Position numbers and translations under genes: made by a program. From the NCBI RefSeq assembly GCF_039982735.1, contig NZ_JBDWXV010000001.1, positions 124,001 to 188,000 on the forward strand: a DNA stretch of 64,000 nucleotides. Direction: 5' to 3'. The notes under the pieces are model-generated. The model ran no database searches, was not told where the DNA came from, and saw only the letters and a list, made by a program, of their open reading frames with translations. The DNA is from Saccharospirillum sp039982735 (GTDB lineage: Bacteria > Pseudomonadota > Gammaproteobacteria > Pseudomonadales > Natronospirillaceae). Of this stretch, positions 16,316 through 24,049 are shown piece after piece (within the stretch, counting starts at the first letter, position 1; every line of letters starts with the position of its first letter).

Positions 16316-17011
16316 TCAGTTCATGGCCACCAACCGGTCCAGGCGCTCCAGATCGTTAATTACTCGCCATTGGCCACCGCCTTCCATTACCCGTTTCTGC
16401 CAGGCGTTCAGTCTATTCTCATAATCGCGCGGGTCGATGTTGTCCCGGGTTAGCTTGGTGACGTTCAATGCAACCACTTCGATCCCGGCGACATCAATCG
16501 GGAAATCCCGAACATGGCCTTCCGGTAAATCCTCTTCCAGATCACTGAACACCAGAATGGTTTTTTCATCGGCATCGGTTTCGTTCAGAAAATCAATCGC
16601 CTGCAATACACCGCCGGTAATGTCGGTATGGGCACTGCCGCGGACCAGTTCGGAAGTAAACGTCTGCACATGGTGCTGAAACAGACGCTTCTGGTCGTTG
16701 GCGGTGCTTGGCCGCACATCAAAGGTTGCCTTGGCGATGATGTCTTCTTCGTTGAAGCTGGCGCTGTCGATGCGCGCCAGCGCCAGGGAGTCACCGCTGT
16801 CGAGCGTTGCCAGCAGGTAGTTCATGATGGTCTCGGCTTTGTCGAGTTGCTCGGTGTAGGTGCCCGAGGTGTCGATCAGCATGTAGACCGCCCGGCTTTT
16901 GATTGGCGACTCTCCGCAACCGGCCAACAGGCCGGTGCTGAGCAGTGCCGTGATCAGCAGCACAGTCATGATGTGACGGCTGAGTCTGGCTGAATCGGTC
17001 ACGAGTTTCAT
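16316..17011 (-). CDS. VWA-like lipoprotein
   Basis: 231-residue lipoprotein with lipobox LLAGC (Cys about 32). The mature part looks like a von Willebrand factor A domain: VYMLIDTSGTY at the first strand stands where the metal-binding DxSxS motif is expected (the last Ser is Thr), a later Thr lies in HTDITGGV, and ILVFSDLEED takes the place of the third metal-site loop. The metal site may be weak or altered. Its start overlaps the stop of the upstream membrane-protein gene (ATGA), so the two are co-translated and probably work together in the envelope. Role unknown. Confidence 0.65.
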   Translation of the reverse strand: MKLVTDSARLSRHIMTVLLITALLSTGLLAGCGESPIKSRAVYMLIDTSGTYTEQLDKAETIMNYLLATLDSGDSLALARIDSASFNEEDIIAKATFDVRPSTANDQKRLFQHHVQTFTSELVRGSAHTDITGGVLQAIDFLNETDADEKTILVFSDLEEDLPEGHVRDFPIDVAGIEVVALNVTKLTRDNIDPRDYENRLNAWQKRVMEGGGQWRVINDLERLDRLVAMN

Positions 17012-18537
17012 GGGGTGACCTCCTGAGTATCGTTTAGGACGGGTTCAACCTTGGTGCTCCGGTTGCGCTTGGATTTACTCGCGACTGCCGGGGCCTCGTC
17101 TGTATCCTTTTTGGTCTTGGCGGACACAGTGGTTTCGTTCAGATCCGGCGCCGTGGAGCGGTGGCGGATCAGCCGTTCAACACCCAGCGGCACCATGATG
17201 ATCAGGTCATAAAGGTGCGCCAGTATTTTGCAGGCATGGTTGGCCAGGTTGCCGACCAAACGCAGCGCTACCGCAACCGTGCGCAATACACCGACAACCA
17301 CCATTCCAAGCACGCTGCGCAGTGAATGAATGAAAGACTCCAGCGGGATTGCCACAAAGGCCAGCGCGAACGGCAGAATAAAGCCCATCACCATCTGACC
17401 GATGGATGGAATCCAGCGAAACTGAGCTTCAACCACACCGACGCCAGCCAGTGATTGTTGCAGGGCTGCGCGGTCGAGCGCGAGCAGGTCACGCATGTAA
17501 GCCAGAGAGGCTTCAATGGTGGCCAATATAGTCAGCAGCGTAAGTGTGACGACAATCATGCGCCGGCGCATGCGGTCGTCCATGCTGCCGATGACGGGAA
17601 ACAGGTGCGTGATGCGCAACGATTCCAGCAGGAACAAGCCCATGGCAATTTCAATCAGAATGATCACCAGCGCCGCGATATCTGACATGCGCAGCGAGCC
17701 AATGGTGGCGGTACCGCCCACCATTTCTGACATGGGCAGGGCGATCAGCTGGAAGTTAATTAACCCGCCCATGGCCGCGATGATCAGGACCAACCCGGAG
17801 ATGAAAAACTGGGTTAACGAAGACGACAGCAATGAATTGGCCGCCGCATCTTCGTTGTTGCGAATCGATTCATAGCGATCCATCTGCCCATCGATCATGC
17901 GGGTGCGCTCTTCCAGACTGTCGAGCGTGGTTTCGACTTTGCCCATGGTGGTTTTCAGCGTGCGCCACTGGGGGTGCATTTTGGCCAAATGCCCATGACG
18001 TTCCAGTGTGGCTTTCTGAAAGGCTTTCAGGGTTTCTTCGTGTGAGTCTTCAATCGCGTCTTTGATGTTATCGAGAATCTTGTTCAGCGCTGGGTCGGCA
18101 CTCTTCGGCAATGCCGAGATGGTATCGACCACATCCGACCAGGCTGGTGGCAGGGGCGCCGACAGCGAGCTGGCCTGATAATCGGCCTCGATTTTTTCAA
18201 TCGCATCGGCCAGCGTGCGGTGCAAACTGGGGTAGTGCGCCAGATCCCGCGCCACCAGGGTACTGACCCGGGTGAATTCGCGTTCAATGGCTTTTTCCGC
18301 AGCGGTTCGACCCAGCGCCATCAGCACATCACGATTACGCTGGCTGAGCCGGTGCTCCAGCTTCAATACAGAACGCGATGCCAGGCGCAGTGCGGTAAAC
18401 ACCGCGCGGCCGGTAGTGGAAAACAAATGATGCGCCTGCTGGCGCCCGAGATAGAGCACAGTAACGAGTAAAACCAGCCAGATCGCGGCCGAGATGGCGG
18501 CGGAATCAGACCAGACAGTGAGCAGTTGTTGAAACAT
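17008..18537 (-). CDS. Multi-pass membrane protein of unknown function, partner of VWA lipoprotein
   Basis: 509-residue protein, not recognised. It has one N-terminal membrane helix (about 17-32), a long charged, helical cytoplasmic or periplasmic domain (about 40-235) likely to form coiled coils, then about four to five membrane helices (240-440) and a Lys/Asp/Thr-rich tail of about 60 residues. The ATG at 18535-18537 has GGAGG 8 nt upstream; a longer in-frame start would run through repeat copy C and is rejected. The 4-bp overlap with the VWA gene is the only functional clue. Membrane protein plus VWA partner recalls envelope stress or assembly modules, but no assignment is made. Confidence 0.7.
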   Translation of the reverse strand: MFQQLLTVWSDSAAISAAIWLVLLVTVLYLGRQQAHHLFSTTGRAVFTALRLASRSVLKLEHRLSQRNRDVLMALGRTAAEKAIEREFTRVSTLVARDLAHYPSLHRTLADAIEKIEADYQASSLSAPLPPAWSDVVDTISALPKSADPALNKILDNIKDAIEDSHEETLKAFQKATLERHGHLAKMHPQWRTLKTTMGKVETTLDSLEERTRMIDGQMDRYESIRNNEDAAANSLLSSSLTQFFISGLVLIIAAMGGLINFQLIALPMSEMVGGTATIGSLRMSDIAALVIILIEIAMGLFLLESLRITHLFPVIGSMDDRMRRRMIVVTLTLLTILATIEASLAYMRDLLALDRAALQQSLAGVGVVEAQFRWIPSIGQMVMGFILPFALAFVAIPLESFIHSLRSVLGMVVVGVLRTVAVALRLVGNLANHACKILAHLYDLIIMVPLGVERLIRHRSTAPDLNETTVSAKTKKDTDEAPAVASKSKRNRSTKVEPVLNDTQEVTP

Positions 18538-18619
18538 CGCAGAACCTCCGTTGAGTTGACAGGACGGAGTGTCGGCCAGGGCGGTGAAAATTCTGTGAGT
18601 TTCGTGGGGATGGTCCGCG

Positions 18620-18756
18620 GTGGGTGCCGGTGTTGCCTCTGTGGGGTCGGCGTGAATCCGTCCATGGAGCCTAGGCCGCAGCATCCCTGCTGCGGACTCC
18701 CCCACAGAGGCAACACCGGCACCCACTGCTAGCAGTGTGCCAACTCCGAACTTGAG
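18620..18756 (+). repeat. Structured intergenic repeat, copy C
   Basis: Arms 18620-18646 and 18700-18726 pair at all 27 positions, yet their sequence differs widely from copies A and B, so both sides changed together. Inner hairpin CCGCAGCATCCCTGCTGCGG (18676-18695). Right terminal AACTCCGAACTTGAG (18742-18756). It stands upstream of the membrane-protein gene and directly before a truncated WYL gene. Confidence 0.87.
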
Positions 18757-18784
18757 TACTGAAACCCCTCCTGACGACTACTGA

Positions 18785-18985
18785 CAGTCCGAGCGGGTGG
18801 TCTGGCCATTGGGGCTGGTCTTCTGGGGCAGCGTCTGGACGCTGCTGACCTGGTGTGAGTTGCGCACCGATTTTCGGATGTTGCGGGTGGACCGCATTGT
18901 CGAGTGCGAGGTGCTGGAGGAGGAATTTGAGGAGACCACCCGGATCTCTCTGCAACAGATTCTCAGAAAAAATGAGTTGGCCTAG
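18785..18985 (+). pseudogene. C-terminal remnant of a YafY/WYL-domain transcriptional regulator
   Basis: The open frame from 18785 to the TAG at 18983-18985 encodes about 66 residues: PLGLVFWGSVWTLLTWCELR then TDFRMLRVDRI. This matches the end of the WYL domain in YafY-type regulators (PLGL-FWG--WTL--WCELR-DFR-FRLDRI). A TGA stands in frame just upstream, no start or helix-turn-helix is present, and repeat copy C ends 28 bp before. A full gene would need about 170 more residues. The 5' part was probably lost, perhaps by recombination at the repeat. Confidence 0.75.
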
Positions 18986-18994
18986 TAAAGGCTT

Positions 18995-19070
18995 TTGGTT
19001 TAATTTCTCAAATTAATCCAAAATGGTTTAAAGGTAAGAAATAAACCAATTTGGTTGATTTATTGGTTGA
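18995..19070. promoter_or_regulatory. AT-rich operator-like region before satD
   Basis: TTGGTTTAATT (18995-19005) and AATTAATCCAA (19011-19021) form an inverted repeat with one mismatch. AACCAA-T-TTGGTT (19044-19056) is a perfect palindrome, and TTGGTTGA occurs at 19051-19058 and again at 19063-19070. The shared unit TTGGTT suggests one DNA-binding protein with several sites; the HTH at the end of SatD itself is a candidate. Confidence 0.5.
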
Positions 19071-19088
19071 GCCACCTAAACTGCAGCT

Positions 19089-19718
19089 ATGAACCGACTG
19101 ATTGTAATAGCAGACATCGTTGCCTCCAGGGATATTGCCAACCGGGCTGCCGTTCAGCACGACCTTAAAAAGACATTGGATGGCTTGAATCGGCAAACCG
19201 ACGGCCTGCTCTCACCCTATACCATCACCCTGGGCGATGAGTTTCAGGCTGTGTTGAGCACGGCTGGTCGGGTCTTTACCGATATGCTGGCCATTCGGGC
19301 GGCGGTTTACCCCGTTCGGCTGCGCTTTGCGGTGTCGGTTGGCACCCTGGCCACGCCCATCAACCCGAACCAGGCCATCGGGATGGACGGCCCGGCCTTT
19401 CATGCCGCCCGGGAACGCATCGAACAGCTTAAACAGGGTGACCATCAGTTGGCTCTGGCCGGTGAATTTCCAGGCCAGCCACAAGACCTGATACACAGCA
19501 CCCTGAATTTACTCGACCGCCACTGGCAGAGCTGGCAGGCCAATCGCCTGGTGATCTTGCACCGCCTGCTGCAGGGCGATACCGTAGCGACGCTGGCTGC
19601 ATCACTGAAGATTAGTGAACAGGCGGTTTACAAGAATATTCGCCAGGGCGGGCTGGACGATGTAACGGACAGCATCCAAACCCTAACCCGATACTTGGAT
19701 GCAGCTCTGGCAGAATGA
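19089..19718 (+). CDS. SatD-family protein
   Basis: 209-residue protein of the SatD family, first described in a streptococcal acid-tolerance operon; its biochemical role is not known. The N-terminus MNRLIVIADIVASRDI, central YTITLGDEFQAVL and VRLRFAVSVG are family features. The C-terminal part (about 165-190, LAASLKISEQAVYKNIRQGG) reads as a helix-turn-helix, so it may bind DNA. The ATG lacks a clear ribosome-binding site. The gene stands behind several TTGGTT repeats and before a membrane-protein gene, the usual arrangement for satD in proteobacteria. Confidence 0.75.
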   Translation: MNRLIVIADIVASRDIANRAAVQHDLKKTLDGLNRQTDGLLSPYTITLGDEFQAVLSTAGRVFTDMLAIRAAVYPVRLRFAVSVGTLATPINPNQAIGMDGPAFHAARERIEQLKQGDHQLALAGEFPGQPQDLIHSTLNLLDRHWQSWQANRLVILHRLLQGDTVATLAASLKISEQAVYKNIRQGGLDDVTDSIQTLTRYLDAALAE

Positions 19719-19747
19719 GTTGGGGTTTGCTTTCGTGCTAGGAGTCC

Positions 19748-19875
19748 GTGTCAGGCACTGGGTATAGCTATCTGGGGTCGGGATGAACCCTTCCATGGGG
19801 CCTAGACTGAAGCCGATGCGTCGGACCGATCCATACTTCAGACTTCCCCAGATAGCTATACCCGGCACCTGACAC
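19748..19875 (+). repeat. Structured intergenic repeat, copy D
   Basis: Arms 19748-19777 and 19846-19875. TATAGCTATC faces GATAGCTATA where copy A has TATGCCTATC facing GATAGGCATA, a clear paired change. The inner hairpin TGAAG/CTTCA is enlarged to 33 nt (19808-19840). Located between satD and its downstream membrane gene. Confidence 0.86.
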
Positions 19876-19926
19876 TTAGCTGGTTGCGAGCTCAGACACT
19901 AGATCACTCTATGAGGGAACAAATCG

Positions 19927-20715
19927 GTGACGTCCTTATTCCTGCTAACCGTTTGGTTACTAACGCGTCTTTGCTTCATCCGCTACGATCAGCGTCTTCC
20001 CACCCGCTTGCTCCTGATTCTGGTGCTGATTCCCATCATTCTGGCACCTGCCTTGGCGCTGGGTGTGACTTCGATGCTTTGGTCGATACTGGTTGCCGCA
20101 GCCCTGGTTTTTTCCGAGAAAGTTATTCCTGAAAAGCTGTTAGTGCCCGGTCGCCTAATGGGGTTGGCCTTCGTCGTGGTGGCAACCTGGTTGATGCCGT
20201 TGCCGGAACTGAGTTCATGGTCGGTATTAACAATCGATTGGCTCGGTCTGACTACAGAACAACTGACCACAGGCTTGTGGTGGCTGCTGGGGTTTCTGCT
20301 GGTTGCCGGCGAAGCCAATTTACTGATTCGGGTGCTGTTCCACAGCTTCGACCTGGAACCGATGAGTAAGACACCGGAGCCTGCTGAAACCGCAGAGGCT
20401 GAGACAGAACAGACCACGACAGCAAACCAGAACGCAGAACCGGAGATCGACCAGCGCGAGTACAATGCCGGTCGCATTATAGGCATTCTGGAGCGCTGGC
20501 TGATGTACATCGTGCTGGTCGGCAGTCAGCAACAGGGGGCTGTATCCGGCTCTCAGTACAGCATCATCGCGGTCATTTTGGCGGCAAAAGGGTTTGCGCG
20601 GTTCCGGCAACTGGAGGAACGTGCTTTTGCCGAATACGTGTTGATCGGGACTCTGGCATCGACGTTGCTGACTGTGGCGGTGAGCTTGTTGATCAGCCAC
20701 CACATATTGTCATAG
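19927..20715 (+). CDS. Integral membrane protein associated with satD
   Basis: 262-residue protein with about four N-terminal membrane helices (1-145), a Glu/Thr-rich linker (about 150-175) and a C-terminal region with the stretch EYNAGRIIGILERWLMYIVLV, AAKGFARF and ERAFAEYVLIGTL. This C-terminal pattern recurs in membrane proteins next to satD genes (DUF3307-type). The GTG start has GAGGG 9 nt upstream. It is about 210 bp from satD with repeat copy D between. Function unknown. Confidence 0.6.
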   Translation: MTSLFLLTVWLLTRLCFIRYDQRLPTRLLLILVLIPIILAPALALGVTSMLWSILVAAALVFSEKVIPEKLLVPGRLMGLAFVVVATWLMPLPELSSWSVLTIDWLGLTTEQLTTGLWWLLGFLLVAGEANLLIRVLFHSFDLEPMSKTPEPAETAEAETEQTTTANQNAEPEIDQREYNAGRIIGILERWLMYIVLVGSQQQGAVSGSQYSIIAVILAAKGFARFRQLEERAFAEYVLIGTLASTLLTVAVSLLISHHILS

Positions 20716-20716
20716 T

Positions 20717-21154
20717 TCACACCCCAATATCCTCATTCCACAGATCAGGCCGCTCGCGGATGAAGGTTTCCATCAGGTGGATACAGCTTGGCTCCTGGCG
20801 GACGTCCAGCTCAACGCCGCGACTGGTCAGTAGCGCTTCGTCGCCCTGAAAGGTCTGGTTTTCACCGATCACGACTGTGGGAATGCCGTACAGCAGAATG
20901 GCGCCGCTGCACATGGGGCAGGGCGACAGCGTGGTGTAGAGCACCGATTCACGATATACCGAGGCTGGCTGACGGCCGGCGTTTTCCAGCGCATCCATCT
21001 CGCCGTGCAGCACCACGCTGCCCTGCTGAACCCGGCGGTTGTGGCCCCGGCCAATGATTTTTCCCTTGTGTACCAGTACCGAACCGATCGGAATGCCGCC
21101 TTCTGCGACGCCGGCTTTTGCTTCGTCGAGTGCGGCCTGCATGAATTCGTCCAT
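20717..21154 (-). CDS. Cytosine-deaminase-like nucleoside/base deaminase
   Basis: 145-residue zinc deaminase of the CDA superfamily. Zinc and catalytic residues are visible in HGEMDALENAG (His and proton-shuttle Glu, about 50-60) and SPCPMCSGA (two Cys, about 77-85). Length and the C-terminal WNEDIGV match yeast-type cytosine deaminase (Fcy1) better than the tRNA deaminase TadA. It would convert cytosine to uracil and ammonia for pyrimidine salvage. It is a single-gene unit, convergent with the membrane gene at 19927; CAGGAG lies upstream of the ATG. Confidence 0.85.
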   Translation of the reverse strand: MDEFMQAALDEAKAGVAEGGIPIGSVLVHKGKIIGRGHNRRVQQGSVVLHGEMDALENAGRQPASVYRESVLYTTLSPCPMCSGAILLYGIPTVVIGENQTFQGDEALLTSRGVELDVRQEPSCIHLMETFIRERPDLWNEDIGV

Positions 21155-21277
21155 CTCGGACTCCTGAATAAGGAACTATGACCTCCAAGCTAAAGGAGGG
21201 TGGGGTAGTGCGCAAGCGTGTTATACAACCTCAGTCACATTTCAGGGGCTGTTGGAGTGCTAGACTGTAAAGATAAT

Positions 21278-21440
21278 GAGTTTAGGAGTTCGTTGGGTGG
21301 TACTGGCCCGCGGCGACTACCGGTGGTACCTCTGCGGGGTCGGCGTGAACCCGTCCTTAGGGCCTAGACCGCAACATCCATGTTGCGGACTCCCCCGCAG
21401 AGACACCACCGGCATCCGCCGCTTACACAGGGCGAACCCC
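21278..21440 (+). repeat. Structured intergenic repeat, copy E
   Basis: Arms 21312-21339 and 21393-21420 pair over most of 28 positions (CTCTGCGGGG with CCCCGCAGAG). Inner hairpin CCGCAACATCCATGTTGCGG (21369-21388) replaces CCGCAGCATCC-type hairpins by paired changes. It accounts for most of the 335 bp between the deaminase and response-regulator genes. Confidence 0.85.
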
Positions 21441-21489
21441 GAAACACCTACGGCTGTTTCAAGTACAAACGCTAAAAGGCAGTAATACC

Positions 21490-22302
21490 ATGACCCGGAT
21501 TGTGTGGGTAGAAGATCAGTCCCACTGGGTCGAGCGGTTTAAACCGACGTTGGAAGCGACCGACTTTAACGGCTCGCCCACCGACGTTCAGGTCTTCAAG
21601 TTCGCTGAAGCCGCTTGCCAGTACATAAAACAGTGCCCCGATGCCGATGCGCCCGATGTCGCGTTGCTCGACGCCCATATGGGCGGCAACAGCCATGCCG
21701 GTCTGACCGTGTCGCGGGCTCTGCAGAAGCGCTGGCCGGACTTGCCGGTGGTGTATTTGTCGGAGCATAGCGGTACCGACATTGAACAGGCGGCGTTTGA
21801 GCAGAATGGCACCCTGGATTTTATCGCCAAGCACCAGCGCAATGTCGAAGCCGTATTGTGCTGGCGCATTCAGGCGGTGTTGCGTCAGCAACGCCACCAG
21901 CCCGGAGAAATAGCCACAACGCATAGCGATACCTTGCGCAGCGGCTCACTAAGCATCGATATCCGTACCTGGGAAGTGTTCTGGCAGGGCCATAAACTGA
22001 TGAACCCGACCAATCCGCGCCGGCCACTGGCACCGACACCGCGCAAGATCCTGCGTTTTCTGGTGGAAGCGGCGCCGAGCCCGTTGTCGACCTGGCAGAT
22101 TGCCGATAAGCTCGATGCCGACCCGGAACGGTTTTCCTACGCCAATTACCGGCAACACATCCGTACCCTGAGGCGCGCCTTTGATCAGGTCGAAGCGGGC
22201 GACGCCAGCTTTACCGACCGTTGCCGGGAAGGGGTTGGAATCGTCACCTTTGGCGACCAGGAAGCCTACTGCTGGAGGCCAGACCATGACTCTGCGCGCT
22301 GA
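21490..22302 (+). CDS. Two-component response regulator with winged-helix output
   Basis: 270 residues. The receiver domain has acidic residues in IVWVEDQ, the phosphoacceptor Asp61 in ALLDAHMGG, and a Lys near 118 (FIAKHQR). The output domain (about 150-255) fits an OmpR/PhoB-type winged helix: APTPRKILRFLVEAAPSPLSTWQIADKL and YRQHIRTLRRAF. The gene overlaps the kinase gene by 17 bp, so they form a cognate pair. The receiver is more divergent than usual (DAHMGGNSHAG in place of the common D-x-x-MP loop). Target genes are unknown. Confidence 0.82.
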   Translation: MTRIVWVEDQSHWVERFKPTLEATDFNGSPTDVQVFKFAEAACQYIKQCPDADAPDVALLDAHMGGNSHAGLTVSRALQKRWPDLPVVYLSEHSGTDIEQAAFEQNGTLDFIAKHQRNVEAVLCWRIQAVLRQQRHQPGEIATTHSDTLRSGSLSIDIRTWEVFWQGHKLMNPTNPRRPLAPTPRKILRFLVEAAPSPLSTWQIADKLDADPERFSYANYRQHIRTLRRAFDQVEAGDASFTDRCREGVGIVTFGDQEAYCWRPDHDSAR

Positions 22303-23923
22303 CACCGATAGACCCTTCAAGCCTAACTGGCCACAGCGGTTCAGTGTGCTGAGCAGTTTTTTCGGACTGGTTCTGGTGGCGTATTTTTACCTGATCACCG
22401 AACCTGACCTGATGGCTTACTACCAGGTGCCTGAATGGGTATTGGATCCACGTCTGAAAATGGCCCTGTGCGCAATTTTTGCGATATTCCTGATCAACGA
22501 TGCGCACCGCTATTCCCAGGCGCGCCGTCAGCAAAAACAGCAAGCCCGCCAGTTGCAGAGTGAATATGACAACCTCTGGCAAAGCCGCAAACAACTGCAG
22601 CACAAGGTGCATACCTATGCTGGCCATGCCGATAAACTAAAGCTGTTTATTAGCGACAAGCTGCTGGAATACATCGAGTATGATGAAAAATTCCTGCACT
22701 TTAAAAGCATTGCGGCCGAGGTGCGGCATAACGGCGTGATCGGGTTCGATAAGGTGCAGTCAGCGCTGGAGCAGGCGCTTGCCCAGCCCCAATTGAACGA
22801 GGCTGATCAGTCACGAACCCGGGAGGCCTTGCAGCAACTGCGTTACGTCTGGGATCTGCTTGATCTGGCCACCACCGACAACATTGCCCTGCACCTGGCC
22901 AATCAATTGTGCGACCTGGAAGAACCCTATTACCAGCAATCTCTGAATCCGGAATCGGCCGATTCACACGAGCTGCAATCTACGTTTTCGCCGGTAGCCG
23001 GTCTGGTGAGGGCGCTGACCCCACTGCTGAACACGCCCGACTCACTGCACCAGGCGGTAGCGGAAGGTTTGCCCTGTGTGTGGCAGGACGACCCGTCGTT
23101 CTGGTTGTCGATGGAGCCCTGTGGTGTCGTGTTGGGAAATGAAAACCACTGGGTGCTGCTGCTGGAAAACCTGCTCAAGAACGCTCAGTTCTTCAGTGGC
23201 AAGCGACCCTACCGGCATAAGTACCGACGTATCGGCGTTCGGCTTGCCGAGCATTCGGGCAAAGTACGGCTGCAGGTGTTTAACAGTGGCCCGGGCATCA
23301 GTGAGGAAGACAAGGCCAAAATCTTTCAGCTCGGCTATTCCACGCGCCGGGTGAAGGAAAACCACGGTAAGGGGTTGGGGTTGTTTTTTGTTGGTGAGAT
23401 TGTCAAAGGGTACGATGGCACGGTCGCTATTGAAAACATCGATAACCGGCCCCGCCAGATGACGCTGCGGCTTGAGTTTGAAAACGGCGATGTCCACACC
23501 GATTCGTTTTCCATCGATGTTGAAGACGGCTTGCCGGTGTGCCAGCGCCACGGTGAAACGGGTACCGAAAAAACGCTGAGTTGGTCGTTCGAGCAACGGC
23601 TGCGCTCGGTCGAGGTATCGTCGGCCGATGCTCACCAACCGAACAGAACGGTTCTGGATTCGTCCTCTCGCAGCCTCAACTGGCTAGACCCGCAACGCCC
23701 GGATAACCCGAGCTGGGTGCTGGACATCAACCTGGCGCGCAAAAGCTCCGGCATTCAATTCACGCCGCTGGATGTCCGTGGCGTGCAGTTCACGGTCGAG
23801 CTGCCCCTGGCGGCCTCGCGCCTGGCAGAAGACGCGACGCTGGAAGACCTGGATACCATTGATGTCGACCGTCTGAACCAGCCGTTTCAGGCGCTGGATC
23901 TGTATCACGAATCGAATCACTGA
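22286..23923 (+). CDS. Membrane sensor histidine kinase, unusual type
   Basis: 545 residues. Two membrane helices (about 16-36 and 53-70) with a short loop, a coiled-coil segment (about 75-120), a helical region with EVRHNGVIGFDKV (about 145-157) whose His may be the phosphorylated residue, then an ATPase domain with N-box LLENLLKNAQFF, G1 NSGPGIS and G2 GKGLGLFF. About 110 residues after the ATPase domain are unassigned. The ATG at 22286 has GGAGG 8 nt upstream. The periplasmic part is too small for a large ligand domain, so the signal may be sensed in the membrane or cytoplasm. Confidence 0.82.
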   Translation: MTLRADTDRPFKPNWPQRFSVLSSFFGLVLVAYFYLITEPDLMAYYQVPEWVLDPRLKMALCAIFAIFLINDAHRYSQARRQQKQQARQLQSEYDNLWQSRKQLQHKVHTYAGHADKLKLFISDKLLEYIEYDEKFLHFKSIAAEVRHNGVIGFDKVQSALEQALAQPQLNEADQSRTREALQQLRYVWDLLDLATTDNIALHLANQLCDLEEPYYQQSLNPESADSHELQSTFSPVAGLVRALTPLLNTPDSLHQAVAEGLPCVWQDDPSFWLSMEPCGVVLGNENHWVLLLENLLKNAQFFSGKRPYRHKYRRIGVRLAEHSGKVRLQVFNSGPGISEEDKAKIFQLGYSTRRVKENHGKGLGLFFVGEIVKGYDGTVAIENIDNRPRQMTLRLEFENGDVHTDSFSIDVEDGLPVCQRHGETGTEKTLSWSFEQRLRSVEVSSADAHQPNRTVLDSSSRSLNWLDPQRPDNPSWVLDINLARKSSGIQFTPLDVRGVQFTVELPLAASRLAEDATLEDLDTIDVDRLNQPFQALDLYHESNH

Positions 23924-23951
23924 CGGGGTGAGAGATTACCCTTTATAGACT

Positions 23952-23983
23952 GGATGTCCCCAGAGCCGGGGCATCCCTTTTCT
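23952..23983 (+). terminator. Probable terminator after the two-component operon
   Basis: GGATGTCCCC (23952-23961) pairs with GGGGCATCC (23968-23976) with one bulged T, then CTTTTCTCT. It stands 29 nt after the kinase stop. Confidence 0.6.
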
Positions 23984-24049
23984 CTGTTGCCAGATCCCGC
24001 TATTCTCAGTCCTTCCATATTCCCGCCCCTGACGAAAAGGATCGACTCA

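Noticed and set aside
18538..18726. Upstream extension of the membrane-protein gene
   Set aside because: The extension runs through repeat copy C. The ATG at 18537 has GGAGG and gives an N-terminal membrane helix.
15963..21485. Recurrent peptide GVGVNPSMGPRPQHPCCGLP in several small frames
   Set aside because: It arises because the structured repeats are similar in sequence. The frames have no shared start, and the arms change by base pairing, not codon by codon.
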